This document shows, in pieces, positions 25,296-38,252 of a stretch of DNA of 64,000 nt; position 1 is the stretch's first letter; each line of letters begins with the position of its first letter. Position numbers and translations under genes: made by a program. The notes below the pieces were generated by a model. The model was not told the DNA's origin and made no database searches. It was given only the letters and a program-made list of their open reading frames with translations. Location of the stretch: contig NC_031778.1 in NCBI RefSeq assembly GCF_001522545.3, positions 21,474,777-21,538,776 on the forward strand. The letters run 5' to 3'. The DNA is from Parus major (taxonomy: Eukaryota > Chordata > Aves > Passeriformes > Paridae).

Positions 25296-25509
25296 CTTCT
25301 TTTTCCTTTTACTCTTCCTTTTCTCATCTATTTTTCTTTTTGTCCTTTCTTTTTTAAATTTTGCTTTTCTTCTCTTCATTTTTCTGTTTCTTTTTTCCCC
25401 TCTTTCTTCTCTTACTTTTTCTCCTTATTTTTCTTTTTTCTCATTCTCTGTCTTTTCCTTATTTTTATTTATTTACTTTCTTTTTTCTCTTCATTTTTTT
25501 TTCCCCCAC
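25296..25509 (+). repeat. long pyrimidine-rich low-complexity tract
   Basis: About 215 bases are almost entirely T and C on the plus strand, with only a handful of G and a few single A or AAA interruptions. There is no fixed repeat unit. The words are variations of TTTTCC, TTTCTT and CTTTTC. The tract explains the two open frames across it, whose translations are almost only Phe, Leu and Ser, so they are not genes. Such polypurine/polypyrimidine tracts can adopt triplex structures and often mutate in length. Confidence 0.85.
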
Positions 25510-28500
25510 CAGAACAGTGATTTTATTTTGGAGGGTTAATGACACTGTAAATCTAATAGGCTATTTTAGTGCCATCATGTGGGTATTAAAAGTCATGTGA
25601 CTGGTCAGGATCCCATATGGAGTGTCTTGGGGTTGTCTTGCATAGGAAGGCTCTTACATGGCTGTAAGAGCTGGGTATGTTTTCAATTATTTCCTAGGAC
25701 AGATCTGCTTTGAAATTAATTTGAAGTCTTTGCCTATGGTTGTGTTTGCCACCTCTCTCAGATTATCTTTAGTAAATGCTCATGTATCAAATTCACCTTT
25801 GATTCTCTCTAGAGATAATCTGTGCTGTTTAATTTATTTTTGCCTCAGGACTAAGAACAAACATTTCTTTGTGCTTGAGGTGCAGAAATGGAACAGAAAA
25901 AGAGGATTTTCCCAGAGTCAGTGTATTCCTGTGTTGGCACAGGCTCCTTGTTCTCTATTTTCTGTCCCCAGATCCCATGTGTCACTATGGGAACACCCTT
26001 TAAAGACCCCAGTGCCTCCCAGTTGCACTGGTGGAGACATTTAAGGTTGTCTGGGTTGCACATGGGCTCTGAGGACAGGAAGGAAATCACACAGACAGGT
26101 GGATAGGTGGGGAACAGGCAGAAAAATGGCAGGTAGAGGGTACTGAGAGCATCCTGTGGAGAGAGAGGAGGTCTGAAGACTCTGTTGGGATCTGCTGTGA
26201 GTCCTCATTTGGTGCAGATAATTGTAGACCCAGGTTTGCTCTCCTGTGCACAAAATACATCCAGATGTTTCCAAGAACCGAGATTTTAATGAGGGATTTG
26301 GATGCCAAGGCTCACCTTCAAAACTCCTGTTTCCCTCTTCCTGGTGACAAAATATTGAGACCATAGAGGTTTTAGATGTGTTGTGTTCATTAGATTCACA
26401 GACCTGTTTAAAAGTGGGGGCTTTTCTTCATAAATGTCCATTTTGTTAAATCTCTCTGCCTGCCTCAAAAGATTTCCACTAAGCCCCACCAAAATTTGTT
26501 TACTTTGGGAGGAGATTCTCCTAAAGCATAAGGATGATATAGAGTTTAAAAATGTGAATGATGTGGTAACGAAGAGAACTCCCTGATGCCTTGTACATTT
26601 GGAGATTTCAAAGAGCAGTGACTGTATCGCTTCCCATGGATGCAGCTCCAGGAAATGAATAATGCTGAGGAACGGTCAGGGATGAGCCTGCAAACATTCA
26701 CCCATCTCCTTCCCTCCTGGGCTTCTCCCCTTCCACCTTGCATTCATTGTTCTGAAATGTGGTTTTCTGTGGGAAACAGGAGTTTGGAGCCTGGAGAGTG
26801 GGGTGGTTTCTGAGGCCCTCTGAGCATTCCCACCCTTCCTTTGCTCTCTGTTGTTTCCTATTTGAGTGGGTGCACTGCTAATCCAAAGGAGGGTTAACTC
26901 CAGATCTCAAACACTCCTGATCCAGGTACTTCTGCATCACCTTTCCCTAACAGACCTACCCAACCTATTTGGGAGTTTATTTAGCAAACCTGCTGCCTGG
27001 AAGAGACAATTTGTCTGTATCACACCAAACCTTTCCTCAGTTGCTCGCAGCCTCCTGTGACCCCAAGGGGAGACAAGCCCAGGCTGGTTCCACCAGCATG
27101 TGCTGGGTGAGTTCACCCATCAGCGAAGCCAGAAGGAATGTCCTGCTGCCCACACAGCTCCAGGTGCCTCCTGAAAGGCTGGCTTTGAGTTCAGCCAACA
27201 TCAATGAGTGGCAAAGGTCCTCATGCCGTGCTTATCGGGTCTCCAGCGAGTGTCCCATGGCTCCCAGGGGACCACGCAGACGGATTTCCTCTCCAGAAAA
27301 AACAAAGAGCGGAGACACGGGATGTGTCCTGTGTCTCCCTGATATACTGCAGGATCACCCACATTAGACACAGCCAAATAGCTCCTCAGCAAGACACACA
27401 CTCCAAAATAAGAGACCTGATGGTTTTTGTGGAGGAAGGGACAATGCTGCCTTTGCTGGCAGCCTCTGGGGTGGCTTTGGCTCAGCATCACTGTAACAAT
27501 GCCACCTCTTCTGTTTGCTGTCCTCACATCTCCTGAGCAGCTCTTGACATCTGCTTTTCATGTTCACTCCTCATCACTTTCCTGGAGGCTGCTGCTTCTA
27601 CTTCCAAAAGATCCAAAAATTACAGTGTGTGCACTCAAAATGAACATGGAGGTCATGGTGCTCTTTTAGGTGGGTGCCCCTACCTACCTTGATCCTGCCC
27701 ACAGCTGGTCCTGACAAGGCACATATTGCATTGCTGTGGTGCTTCTGCAGTGCAAGAACTGCAAATGCTCCAGTCTTTTTTGTGGGGTGTAATGTTTAAA
27801 CCTTGATCTGATGTTTTTTCTGCCAAGTACACGATATCTGTACTTTTCCAGCAGTGAGAGCAATGGAATCTCTTCACTTAGGCTTCCTGAAATCATTTTA
27901 GTGGATAGAAGTTCTCAGAGAAAGGACAAGTGTCAGCACACTTTCCCACATTCCACACCTGTGACCTGAAAAATTAGCAATATCTGTCATAAAACCAGTG
28001 TATTCGAATGCTTATTTGTCGTTTTCTTTCAAAGCTTTTATTTCTGCAATCTCTATCAGAATGAATATCCCTCACTTTCACATTCACAGCCTGTGGTATC
28101 AAATTTCATCTTAGCATGACTTAAAATATTCACACTATCAGGTCCATAAGCATTACATCCACATTTTTTTGGGGGAGGAAAAAATATTCAAGTTATAAAC
28201 CATAGAAAAATAGGGCTTGTAATGAAAATGCTGACAGCACATTAACTGTCACTGGGCACTGCTATAAACAAGTGTTATGTTCATGTGCAGGAGAGAAAAT
28301 CCATGCAGGGCTGGGCTTTACCAACTTTGGGGACCAGCAGTGCACAGTTACACAACATATTTATTTGTTTTCCATGAACAGACACAGCACTGCAGTACTG
28401 CCTGGCAATATGTTGCTAATTACCTAGTTCTTCACTGGAATGGTGACTGACTCTTTGGATGCTTCGATTTCCAAACTGGAATTTGGAAAGCCATCTGAAA

Positions 28501-28550
28501 ATGAGAGAAAGCAAACAAAAAAAAAGACATTTAATTGCTCTCCTGAACTG
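25510..28550. other. unique non-coding sequence, no gene seen
   Basis: Moderate-GC unique sequence with opposing overlapping open frames around 27200-27540, neither convincing. A 9-bp-arm hairpin lies at 25650-25671 (GCTCTTACA/TGTAAGAGC, loop TGGC). I recognise no RNA gene or repeat. Confidence 0.5.
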
Positions 28551-28570
28551 CAGAACAATTAATTGTTCTG
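28551..28570. promoter_or_regulatory. 20-bp perfect palindrome with paired SOX-type sites
   Basis: CAGAACAATT is followed immediately by its exact reverse complement AATTGTTCTG. Each half carries AACAAT, the core recognised by SOX proteins, in inverted orientation with two bases between the cores. The centre also reads ATTA/TAAT, a homeodomain core. By simple arithmetic a perfect 20-mer palindrome is expected about 0.06 times in random sequence of this length. A dimeric SOX site is an inference. The paired sites I know for SOXE dimers usually have 3-5 base spacing, so this spacing is tight. Confidence 0.4.
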
Positions 28571-31500
28571 TAAGCAGCAGTCCATTCCACCCTTTCATTT
28601 CTAAATCAGCTCTGACAATGTGTTTTGCACCAGGAACCTGGCATATTAGGCAGTACTAAACGTTTTAGCTGTGCCTGTAAATTTGAATCTGTCATTTTAA
28701 ACTTTTCTCATTGCTAATTTTATGATTGAGAAGGGAGTTTCCTCTCCTTTGCCAAGTGCTTGAGCCTAAGAATTCCTGGGGTGCTCTGAGTGCTCTTGAA
28801 GTCAGCCCCTGCCAAGGTCAAGCCTGCTAACCCCGTAAAAATCTCTATTTTTTGGTAAATCTCCTCGTGCATCCACCCTCCTGTGGTGGCCAGCAGAAGG
28901 TGGGGTTGATGTTGGGCTGATGGCAGATGTGAGGTTCCCCCAGCCCTGCAGCTGGTGTCACAGCTGGGGCTCTGTGGGATATTTCCAGTGCAGCCAGTAC
29001 CATCCCCTGGCTGCGTATTTCAGGACAAACATCTCCTGCTGGGAAAGGTGCTGGTTGCCTTTGTGTGTGAGCCTGGCCTGGAGAGCAAAACCATTTACAA
29101 ACAGGTCATTTCCATTTTGGATTGTCAGAGCTGGCAGGAGGAGGAGGAATTTTAGGGAATCAAACAGCCACTCAGAGGAAAAGCTCATATTAAACAACAC
29201 AAGGTGCACGGGGCAGTTGAGTAATTCTGTATTTACATGAACGTTGCAGCAAATGCCCTGTAATAACAACTCTTTTCTTTTTTTTTTATATTTTTTTTGA
29301 GCTCTTTAGGTTTTGTGTTATGAGAAAATATGAAACATAAATCACACGGAGCTACTCCTGGCCTTAAGCCTTCAGGATGCATTTGTTTGAAATCAAGAGC
29401 CAAATTCCCTGGATCGGACTAAACTCTTAGGTGCCAACTGGGGCGAAATGCCAGCCTTTGAACTCCTGCACATTATGGCTGATGTGATCCATATGCAGGG
29501 TTTGAGTTGGGCTCCAAAGTGGTTTCTTTTAATTGATTTAGCAAATTAACAATATTAGGCCTTCTGTAGGATAGAAAGTACATTACTCACCGTGCCCTTA
29601 TATTACCCTGAAAGGAAATCTATTGTTCTTTTGTAATGAAATGGTATCACAAGGAAAAAAAAAAAAGGTAGCAGTAGCAGGTAAAAGGAATCACATTCAG
29701 CTGTCAAGCAATGTTTAATGAGGAATTTTAATTATGAGGCTGGAAATCAATGGGCATAACTTTAGCAATGAAGTCTTAAAGGGAAACTAAATTGCTTTCT
29801 ATCTTGCAAAGTTTACTGAAGCAGCTTGAGCGGCTGCCAACCATCATTGTTCTGAGAAAAGGAACTTGAGGAAATTGCAAGTCACACTGTAGCGTTTATT
29901 GTAGGCATATTCAACAACAACAAAAAAGGAGGATTTCCATGGATTCATGTTTAATGTTCTTCCTAACTGATTCATCTCTGCCCTATGATTCTTTAGAACC
30001 CTTGGTTACATGTACTGTAAAAACCTGTTCTTAGAAGAGCACTGAGGGAAGGTTGCACTGAAAACTGATAGCTTGCAATTCATAGAAGATAAAAATCATC
30101 TTATTTTTTCCTTATTCCTGGAGAATGTGGACTGTGAGGAACAGCATGGCATAAACACTCCATGCAGTGAGAACTTAAATGTCCAAACCCAGAGCTAACA
30201 TAGAAAAATGGTTTCAGGTCTCTGTAGTGTTTCCTAACCAGGAGCTGTGGTGGTGTCCTCAGGATGCTCCTGTAAAGTCCTTTTGGTGTTTCCAGGGCAA
30301 TTGAAACTGCTACAGTTCTGTAGCTGCACTGGGATTTGTTTGAGCTAAGCCCACCATGTAGGGCCAAATCCAGTGGCTACTGGAAAACCCCCAAAATGCA
30401 TCTCAGCATCACCTGTGAGGCTGGGCTCAGCTTCACAGCACAAAAAAAGGATCAACCCTGCCTCCAGCTCTTTCTGGAGAAACTGTAGGGCAGAATTAAG
30501 CCAAAATGCTTTAGAGTACCACAAGAGGTGGATTTGGAAAGCCACATTTCCGTCTCTGTTTTAGGCATTCTTTGGTTTCTCATTAAGCTCTGAGAGCTGC
30601 AGTTTCTCAGCACTGAGTCCTTGCTCCTGTAGCTGGGTGCTTCTCCTGCATTTTGGGGATGCTGCATTTCTCCCCTCCGTGGTTTAAACCAAGGCACATC
30701 TCTGACAGCCCCACTGTCCCTCAGAGCCCTCCCACCACGTGGGCACCCAATGTTTTGGTGCCTGTGCTTGGTAATTAATGGCCTCAATTAACATTTGGGC
30801 ATTGCAGCAAAGGGTGTTCAACAAACCCTTGATGCAGGTCAGGGAGAAGTACTTTGGAAACCCATCTAGCTGCCATTCTATAGGAAATCCAAGTCATAGA
30901 TCACAGTTATTGGTATTCTAAAAGTGGTAGTGCCTGTTAAAGGCTGGCTGTTCCCTAGAACACAGAGATACTTGGGGCAGCAGTGGAGGCACACTGGCAG
31001 CAGAGTGGGAGATCTGAGCTCTGCCTGGCTTAACTGCTGTCAGTCACTCACTTTCATGAGTCTGAAATTCATGCAGCCCCAAAAGAAAGATAAATAAGAA
31101 CAAGTCACTTTTCACCCTCCAGACACAGGGCGAGGAAATTATTTCATATAAAATATATCATCTCAAGCAGGGGCAGATGAAATAGTTTTCTAGTAAAGTT
31201 GTTCTCCTAGTTGACAGAACAAATTACTGAATCTTCTCCACTGGATATCTTCAGTATCTTTTCTAAAATCATAATTTCATTCAACTCTATGGCATGAATA
31301 CTGAGTTCTGTATTCCTGGTATTTAGTGATACCTATAAATCTTCACGGTGAAAGATAAAAGAAGTATGTCAGCTTCAGAGGAGTATTTTGGTCTGTTCCC
31401 TGAGGAATAAGGGAACCTTCTCTCCTCTCATCATCACTAAAAACATCACTTCCAGCAGTCCTCCAATGAGCCAATTTCTCAAATGAATTGGTTGGTTTAG

Positions 31501-32205
31501 CCTTGGTGTCCATAGCAGGGGACTAATTTTATGAAGGTCCAGCATAACGTGCAATTCAAACAACAGAAGGGTTCCTGGGCACTTCAAAGCTTTCCTCTAC
31601 CCCTTTTGCTTTAAGGCAATTTAGGGTTGTGTGTTTATGGTGCACATATTTGGCTTTCTCTATCTCTTGTGGGAGCCACTCATCTTGACTGCCAGTATAT
31701 TTTTGATAAAATTGAGGTAGAGATGAAGCAGACTATATTCCACAAGAAATCTCACCCACTGTATCTATAAATTCTCTCTCTCTCATCTCCTGTGAGTGTT
31801 GAATGAGCCTTCAGGTGTCCGCTGCTATTTCTCTTATGGTGCTCCAAGAGGCCACATGAGATGGAGAGGGGGCTGCAAAGCCCAGGAAATTTTGCTATGG
31901 TCAAAAATAAAGTAAATCCTGCTCACCTCTTCCATGCCTTCACCCTTCAAAGGCAAGTGTGTTATTTCATCACTGATGCAATTTATACTCCTGTATTTAT
32001 AGTGAATATAGGCATTCATGTCGCTTCAAAGAAAAGATCTTTCCTTTGAAAATGTTGAGATAGGTTGTTTTCAAGTATATGTGTGGGGTTTTTTTGGTCA
32101 TATTGGGCAGCAAACCACTGATGTGTACATAGCAGACATCCAAGCAGGACTCAAACATCTACATGTGGAGGAGCTGGGGACCAAGTGAGGAAAGGAAAAG
32201 AGGAA
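28571..32205. other. unique non-coding sequence, no gene seen
   Basis: Unique sequence with a T-rich stretch near 29274-29299. Open frames at 28920-29240 (plus) and 28958-29269 (minus) overlap nearly completely, and neither has domain character. I see no RNA gene or named repeat. Confidence 0.5.
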
Positions 32206-32248
32206 AATTCTGCTCTTACACTCCTGATGGAGGTGTAAGAGTAGAATT
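32206..32248. repeat. inverted repeat, 16-bp arms, hairpin-forming
   Basis: The left arm AATTCTGCTCTTACAC (32206-32221) and the right arm GTGTAAGAGTAGAATT (32233-32248) are reverse complements with one mismatch. The spacer is 11 bases and contains a short TCC/GGA pairing. The stem is short for a microRNA precursor and no known miRNA seed was recognised. It could be a decayed MITE core or a chance inverted repeat. Confidence 0.7.
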
Positions 32249-35040
32249 GTTTTTTAAAACTATTTTCAGTTGCTGAAGGAATGTTTGTTGCTAAATATTC
32301 ACATGCCAAGTGATGTGTAAGTCTGTAAGCTCATTTTAATGTCAGCTGTGGGGCCTGTTACTTCATTTTTCCTGGATCATTCCAGTCCTCTGTGCTCAGC
32401 CGGGGGCTGCTGTGGAAATACCGTGGCCAGTATGGTGCATGTACACAGCCAAATACCAAGTCCTTGGGTTAAGGACTGGTCCTCCTAAGGATTTAGTAAC
32501 TTTGTTGTCTTTCCACAGCATTTTGCAACCTCTCTGTTGCTTGTACTCCCGCAGAAATATATATTTTGTATGGATAGACCTTTGTTTTCCAGTGTATTCA
32601 CTTGTTGATTAGTCTGTCCTGTGTCCATTCTGCCCTTCTTGACAATTTTTTTGCTGAAATCCACAGAATCCATTCCAGCCCATGCCATGGACCAAAATCC
32701 TCATCAATTTTTCAATGAATTTCTAATGCTATCAGAGGGCTAATATATGAGATGATACCAGTGTTGTGTCAGAGGAAAACCTTTTGAGCAGGGGATGGAT
32801 GTACAGTGAGGCACGGCGTATAAATCATTTTCAAATTAGTATTCTCTGCATCTGGAGAAGAGTACATTTGTGTGCCTGCATAAATTGCCTGCGAACACAT
32901 TTCAAAACCCTACGCTTAATCTTAGCAATGAACATTTCAAAAAGTAAATTAATATCTTCAAGGCGAAGAAATACGGTATATTAAGCAGAAGCCCACTGGA
33001 AACTGTATAGTTAAGAATCTGTCAGCCTTTCCATTAGAAGCTCTGTTTTTTGAGGGGTTTATAACTCAGTTATAAAATTTCACACTGGGCTAAAGGTTGG
33101 CACGTATCGCCTCAGTTTGGCAGGGTGACATTTTATTAGCTCTGAAGGAGTTTTGGATCCCACGTCAATGGGATATTATTTTAAACCACAGAAATGAAGT
33201 TTAAATAACTTGGGGTATGGCTGAGCTGTAGGAAGGTGAGAGGAGCAGGATTGAAGCCCAAAGTGATGCTGTGGACTCGCAGAGAGGCGACACCAGAGGT
33301 GCCAGGGCTGAGGTCGGGATCTCACATCAGACCCTGAGCCAAACTTCTTTCCTTTTGTCCCTTCCCCTCAATGTGCCTTTAATTCACATCTTTATGGCTA
33401 AAAGTATATTGTGCTGAGGTTATAGGTCTAGTTGGTGGTTTATAAATTAGGTTAATTAACATTACAATAGTACTTTCTGAGTGTGGGAGTATGTTTGTGG
33501 GTGGATATGTGTGTGTGCAGACAAGAGCGCTCCTTGGAAACAGAACCAGGATTAAAGTGTCTGTGGGAATTGTAAATTTATTGTGTAAATAGCTTTATGA
33601 TTTGTTGTGTGTTTGGATTAATGCAATATATATCCATTTTAAACATTGATCTTTAAGCGAGTAATGTAATAAATCTGAATATTCCTTCAAATTACTGTTT
33701 ACACTGGCTATGCTATAGATTAAAAGAGACAGTTGCCTTTATAAATTTAGTTGTAGAGTGCATGGGTGTGTATAAATACTTCTGTTTCCAGCTATACCAA
33801 ACAATGATGATAAACTGTTGTGAGTTGTCCAGACAATTGTACACAGCCTGAGTCATGAGAGGGATGATGCTGGGCAGTGACTGATGCACACATGGCACAG
33901 GGGGAGGGGGGAAGCTATTGTTTGGGCCAGGAAATGTGTAAATAGGCACCTAGAATAAATTCTATGAACATATTGAAAAGAAGACAGTTCCTTCCCAGCT
34001 GTAATGCTTCTAAAAGGAACTGTGTCAACTCACCAAAGTATGGAAACAAGGTTGTTTTTTATTTACAGAAATTTTAATGCTTTGTGGAAGGCATTGAGGA
34101 AAACAAATGAGGTACTTTTGGCATTGGTTTGCTTTCGGTTTTCCATATCCAAGGCTGTTGATGGGTGCTGGTTTTCATCCTCCATAATATTGATCAGGTT
34201 TAATTTGACATTTGGGCAGCACCTCAGAAGAGACAGTGGTTATCACTGTGACCCCTTAAAAATGTGTTTGTACCAAACACTGTGGCTTTAAACACAGAGC
34301 AAAGATAAGCCAGAGTTCATAGGCATGGAAGTGCATTTAAGGAAATAAATACATGGGCTTAGTTTTAATTTTGGTCTTCAAAGAGAAATTCCGTGGCCAC
34401 CAGAATCTCTCTGAGGAGACAGCAGGACTGCAGGCAGTGGCCAGGGTGGTCTGTGCTCATGGGGAAAGTCTTTTCCCAAGCAGGTTCTTCCCTTCCTGAT
34501 TCACTGGGCAGCTGTAGGGGATGAATGAGCCTGCCTGGCCTGTCCTGCTTTGGATCAATACCTTTAGAGTGCTGCAACTGAGGGAAACACTTGGTCTTGC
34601 TGCAGATGTCCTGCAGTGGCATCTTAAGTGCTCAAAGTCAGCTTCCAAACCACCCACCAAAAAAGCAAATCCCTAAAAAATGTTCCTTCTTCAGACAGGG
34701 CAGGGAACAGTTTTGTGTTGTCTCTATGGAAAAAACTAAAAATAAAAAAAATTGTTTTCTGAAGAATTTGGGTTTGCACATCTCAGGGGAAGTGTGGCTG
34801 GGTTCTCTTACACCAAATCCATGCCTTGTGTGAATGCTGGAGAAGAGCTGACCCATCTGGCAGCACCAGGGGAGGGGATGCCCTTGTCAAACTGATGGGT
34901 TACACTGATGAGAGCTAGCCAGACCTTAAATTAATCAAATTATGAAGTTTTAAAACTCAGGAAGGAGTGATCACAACTTGGCCCTCTTCCTTCTTTTTCC
35001 TCCTTTGTTATCCCTTCTCTTTCTCATTATTATTTCTAAG
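32249..35040. other. unique non-coding sequence, no gene seen
   Basis: AT-rich unique sequence with a GT-rich patch near 33480-33525 and a short G-rich run near 33900-33911. I recognise no exon, RNA gene or transposable element. Confidence 0.5.
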
Positions 35041-35330
35041 AGCAACAAAAGAAAAAGTGACCATGATAAATTATAGGAAGCTGGCAGCAGCGGTAATTAA
35101 CAGGTAATTATCAATAAACAATTTAACCACAAAAACTTGGATCCCACCTACCAGTTGTCAACAATAGAGTCATGGAGGCTCCACAGGCCACTGGACAAAC
35201 AGTCCACGGGGAGCAGGGCTGGCGCTGTTAGTGCAAATAAACAACTCTGTGCCGGGAGGCTAAACAAAAGCACAGCACAGAATGACCACGGGGAAGAGGG
35301 GAAGGAAAGGCTCCCTCGGCAGAGAGAAAC
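35041..35330. promoter_or_regulatory. candidate enhancer block with doubled TAATTA sites
   Basis: GGTAATTA occurs twice in direct orientation (35092-35099 and 35103-35110), spaced by three bases. It is followed by TATCAATAAACAATTTAACC, which contains a forkhead-type TAAACA word overlapping a SOX-type ACAAT. TAATTA is the core preferred by many homeodomains. The block is unique sequence with no recognisable exon and continues with GC-richer sequence to about 35.3 kb. Its frames on both strands (35137-35361, 35148-35375) mirror each other and are rejected as genes. Enhancer status is an inference from motif density. Confidence 0.35.
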
Positions 35331-36623
35331 AGCAAAAAACCCAACAGTAGTTACAGTTTGAGGAGCCAACCTCAAACTGCTCGCAATTTATTGCAGTCTT
35401 CCCAAATAAGTATCCCATAAACGGCAGTCAAAGCCCAATGTTTGGTGTCTTAAAAAAAAAATCTCTTTGAAAGTGGGGAAAGGAAAGGCATTTTGGGGGA
35501 GGTAAGAGCTGGAGGGAGAGAAAACATTGTTATGTCAACTGGTTGACTCCAACAGATGCCTGATTGTGCTGTTCCAACTTGGATCTCTGTTTTTGTGATA
35601 CTGAGGTGAGAGGAGACATTTGGGGTAACCAGGTGTGTGCCAAAAGGGTCCCCCAGATGTGAATGCAGATGTGCTTGGTCAAACATCCTTCCATCCTCTC
35701 CCTTGGGAATCTGGAGAGGGTTTTTAGGTGACTTCCAATGGGACATCCCTTGCTTCATGTGCCAACAGGGTTATGTTTTTCTCTTTTTGTAGCTTAAATA
35801 TGACCTCAATGAGCTTGGAGGAATGACAGCCCCAGTTCACACCACTCTTTGTAAACAATCTTCATCTTGCAGTCCTGCACTGGGATTAAGGATTTATTTT
35901 TATTTTAAATTAAGGATTAATTTTCTGTCGAAGTGAGTGGGATAAGGACAGCAGAATGAATGGAGAATACATTGAACATTGAATCCGTTTTTTGTGAGTG
36001 ACTGTAACATCACAAAGCAATGTAATGAAATTTAAGCACTTGGGTTTGGGAGTTTTACAAATTGAAATGAAAATCTGAGGTAGAAATGTGCTACTTACAT
36101 GTTAACTTTTATGTTAAACACTTGACAGGAGCCAATCTATAAATTTGCAGTCAGTAAGACACGTGCTGGCATCCTCCTGGAATTCGTGTATTTGGAGAGT
36201 GATGATGGGTTAATGTGGAGCCTTTGTTGTCCTCCAGTCCATGAAAGCTCCAGGCTGTCCTGGCAATCATCTCATCTGTGCTGACAATATCAGCCCCACC
36301 ATACCCACCCCACAGACCTGCTGCCACTTCTGAGCCTGCCTTAGATGCTGCAATGTGTCTGCCTGCTTTTCCTTTAGATTGTCCAGTGCCTGCTGTTCTT
36401 TCCTCAGGTTCTTCAGTCGCTGCTGCATTTTCTGAGATTTTCTTAGATTTTCTTAATTCCGATTTTTTTGGAGAATCCTAGATCTTCTAACAAACCCTCA
36501 TGCTGTGTCCCCCAGTAACTTAAAAGTAATTAAGCAAAAAGTAACGATTTTGGACATCTATCATTTAATTTGAAATTACATATGGATTTAATGGAGGGGG
36601 AGGAAATAGCGCTTTGAGAGATT
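35331..36623. other. unique non-coding sequence, no gene seen
   Basis: AT-rich to moderate-GC unique sequence. No exon, RNA gene or recognisable repeat. Confidence 0.5.
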
Positions 36624-36649
36624 AGTTCTTAAATTTTGATTTAAGAACT
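36624..36649. repeat. perfect 11-bp-arm hairpin, 4-base loop
   Basis: AGTTCTTAAAT (36624-36634), loop TTTG, then ATTTAAGAACT (36639-36649), an exact reverse complement. The stem is AT-rich and could extrude as a cruciform. It sits in unique sequence without coding context. Confidence 0.8.
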
Positions 36650-38252
36650 GAGTTATTAGCTGAAATAATATGAAGCGGGGCTGCTTTTTTGACCTTTCTA
36701 AAGTCTAGCCTAGTCAATTATTACAGCAGAGCAGGGAACCAGAGAACAGCTTTGAATCAGTCAGACCCAAACTGATTTAAGTTTGCATGGGGTCGAATAA
36801 GACATTAGTTAAAAATAACTAATGTATTCTTTGACCTCCATAATGAGAAAGGACATTTACAGGTTTTTCACTATACATCTGATCCTGTTTATTTAGTTTT
36901 GTGATTTAAAGATGGACTGGACATTTTTATAGGGGTCTAGATAATACAATTATTATTTTTTTTATATTTCCTGCTCCAAGAATTCTTTCAGGTGTGCATT
37001 TTATCCATGAGTTTATATCATGGTTATATTTTGAGGCAAGATTGAATAAGAAAGACAGCCACAGATCCCAGTGCTAGAAGGAGCAGGATCATTAGGGTTC
37101 CCACCTCCCTACAGCCTGCTTTAAGAGAAAAACCCAGGTTAGTGCTGATAAATCTGATTTATCATTGTTTTCCAGATGGAATTAGGCAGGAACTAGGGCT
37201 AGGAAACTCCTTCCCTCTGAGATCTTAAATATCTTGCCCTTCTTTTGTCTCTGAGCACCTCTGTGTTGAGGTGAGAGGAGAACTTTACTCACAACCCTGC
37301 ACACCAAGGAGGCAGCTAAGGCAGATAAGGTCCCTATCCAGCAGGGTGAAAAATTTTTGCAAAGTATTGGTTAAAAAGGAAAAAAAATTAAGAAAAAAAG
37401 AGCAAGGGGTGGAGACAAGTGTGTGGAGAAAGGAGAAGGAAAACAAGAGGGAAAGAAAGGGGAAAGGAACACTGATGGCAAAACAAACACAAACCAGAAG
37501 GTTTTACATGAGTTGAAAAGGTCCCAGCTTTGGTTATGTCTTCAGGCTTCAGCTCTTCCTGAGAACAAGAAGAGAAAATAAAAGTTGTTTCCATTTTTAA
37601 ATGTAGATATCTCCCACTTCTGCACCCAAATAATTCTCACTTTGCTACCAGACGATGCTTCTCTGGTTTGGCCCTTTGGTGTGCAAAGGCTTGGTAGCCC
37701 TGATTTATGCATCTGCCTTTTTCTGCTGTATAACCTGAGAAGATGCCTTTATAACTGGTTCCTCCAGTGCCACAAAGGAAACATTAGTATGTCAAGTTTC
37801 CAGAGAGTTTAAAATAGGCCAGCTGGCTGCTCGGAGTGCACAGCTTGAAACGGTCACTTCCATTTTCGGCTGAGCAGCGCTGCCGTCAGGAGGAGCATTG
37901 ATTAAATTGACCACAGTCCAAGGCTGGTGGAGAGCATAACATGAAGTGACTTCTCCCCAGAGCAAGCAGAAGATTTGTGATGTACACAGGGAAAGAGTAT
38001 GATCTTTTTTTTTCCCCCCCCTCTGTTCTTCAGTGTTTACTTTAAAATGCTATTTTTTCATAACAAAAGAAGCCTGAGCTTTTACCATTAAATTTGCTCA
38101 ACAATTTAGGTTATATTTCATTTCTTGCACCCAGCTTCACACATAAATGTTTAGCAATACAGATAGCCCGTGTCCTCCCAAGCATTCAGTAATACAGTTT
38201 TCAGGAATAAATTCTCCTCATATGAGAAAGGTTTTGTGAGATTAACAAATGC
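36650..38252. other. unique non-coding sequence with a purine-rich patch
   Basis: No coding exon is recognised. A purine-rich patch lies at about 37373-37468 on the plus strand (AAAAAGGAAA, GAAAGGAGAAGG, GGGAAAGAAAGGGG words). It produces the lysine-rich open frame at 37271-37516, which I reject as a gene. Confidence 0.5.

Noticed and set aside
25174..25600. Phe/Leu/Ser-rich frames that resemble membrane segments
   Set aside because: They follow from the pyrimidine tract, not from a protein-coding gene.
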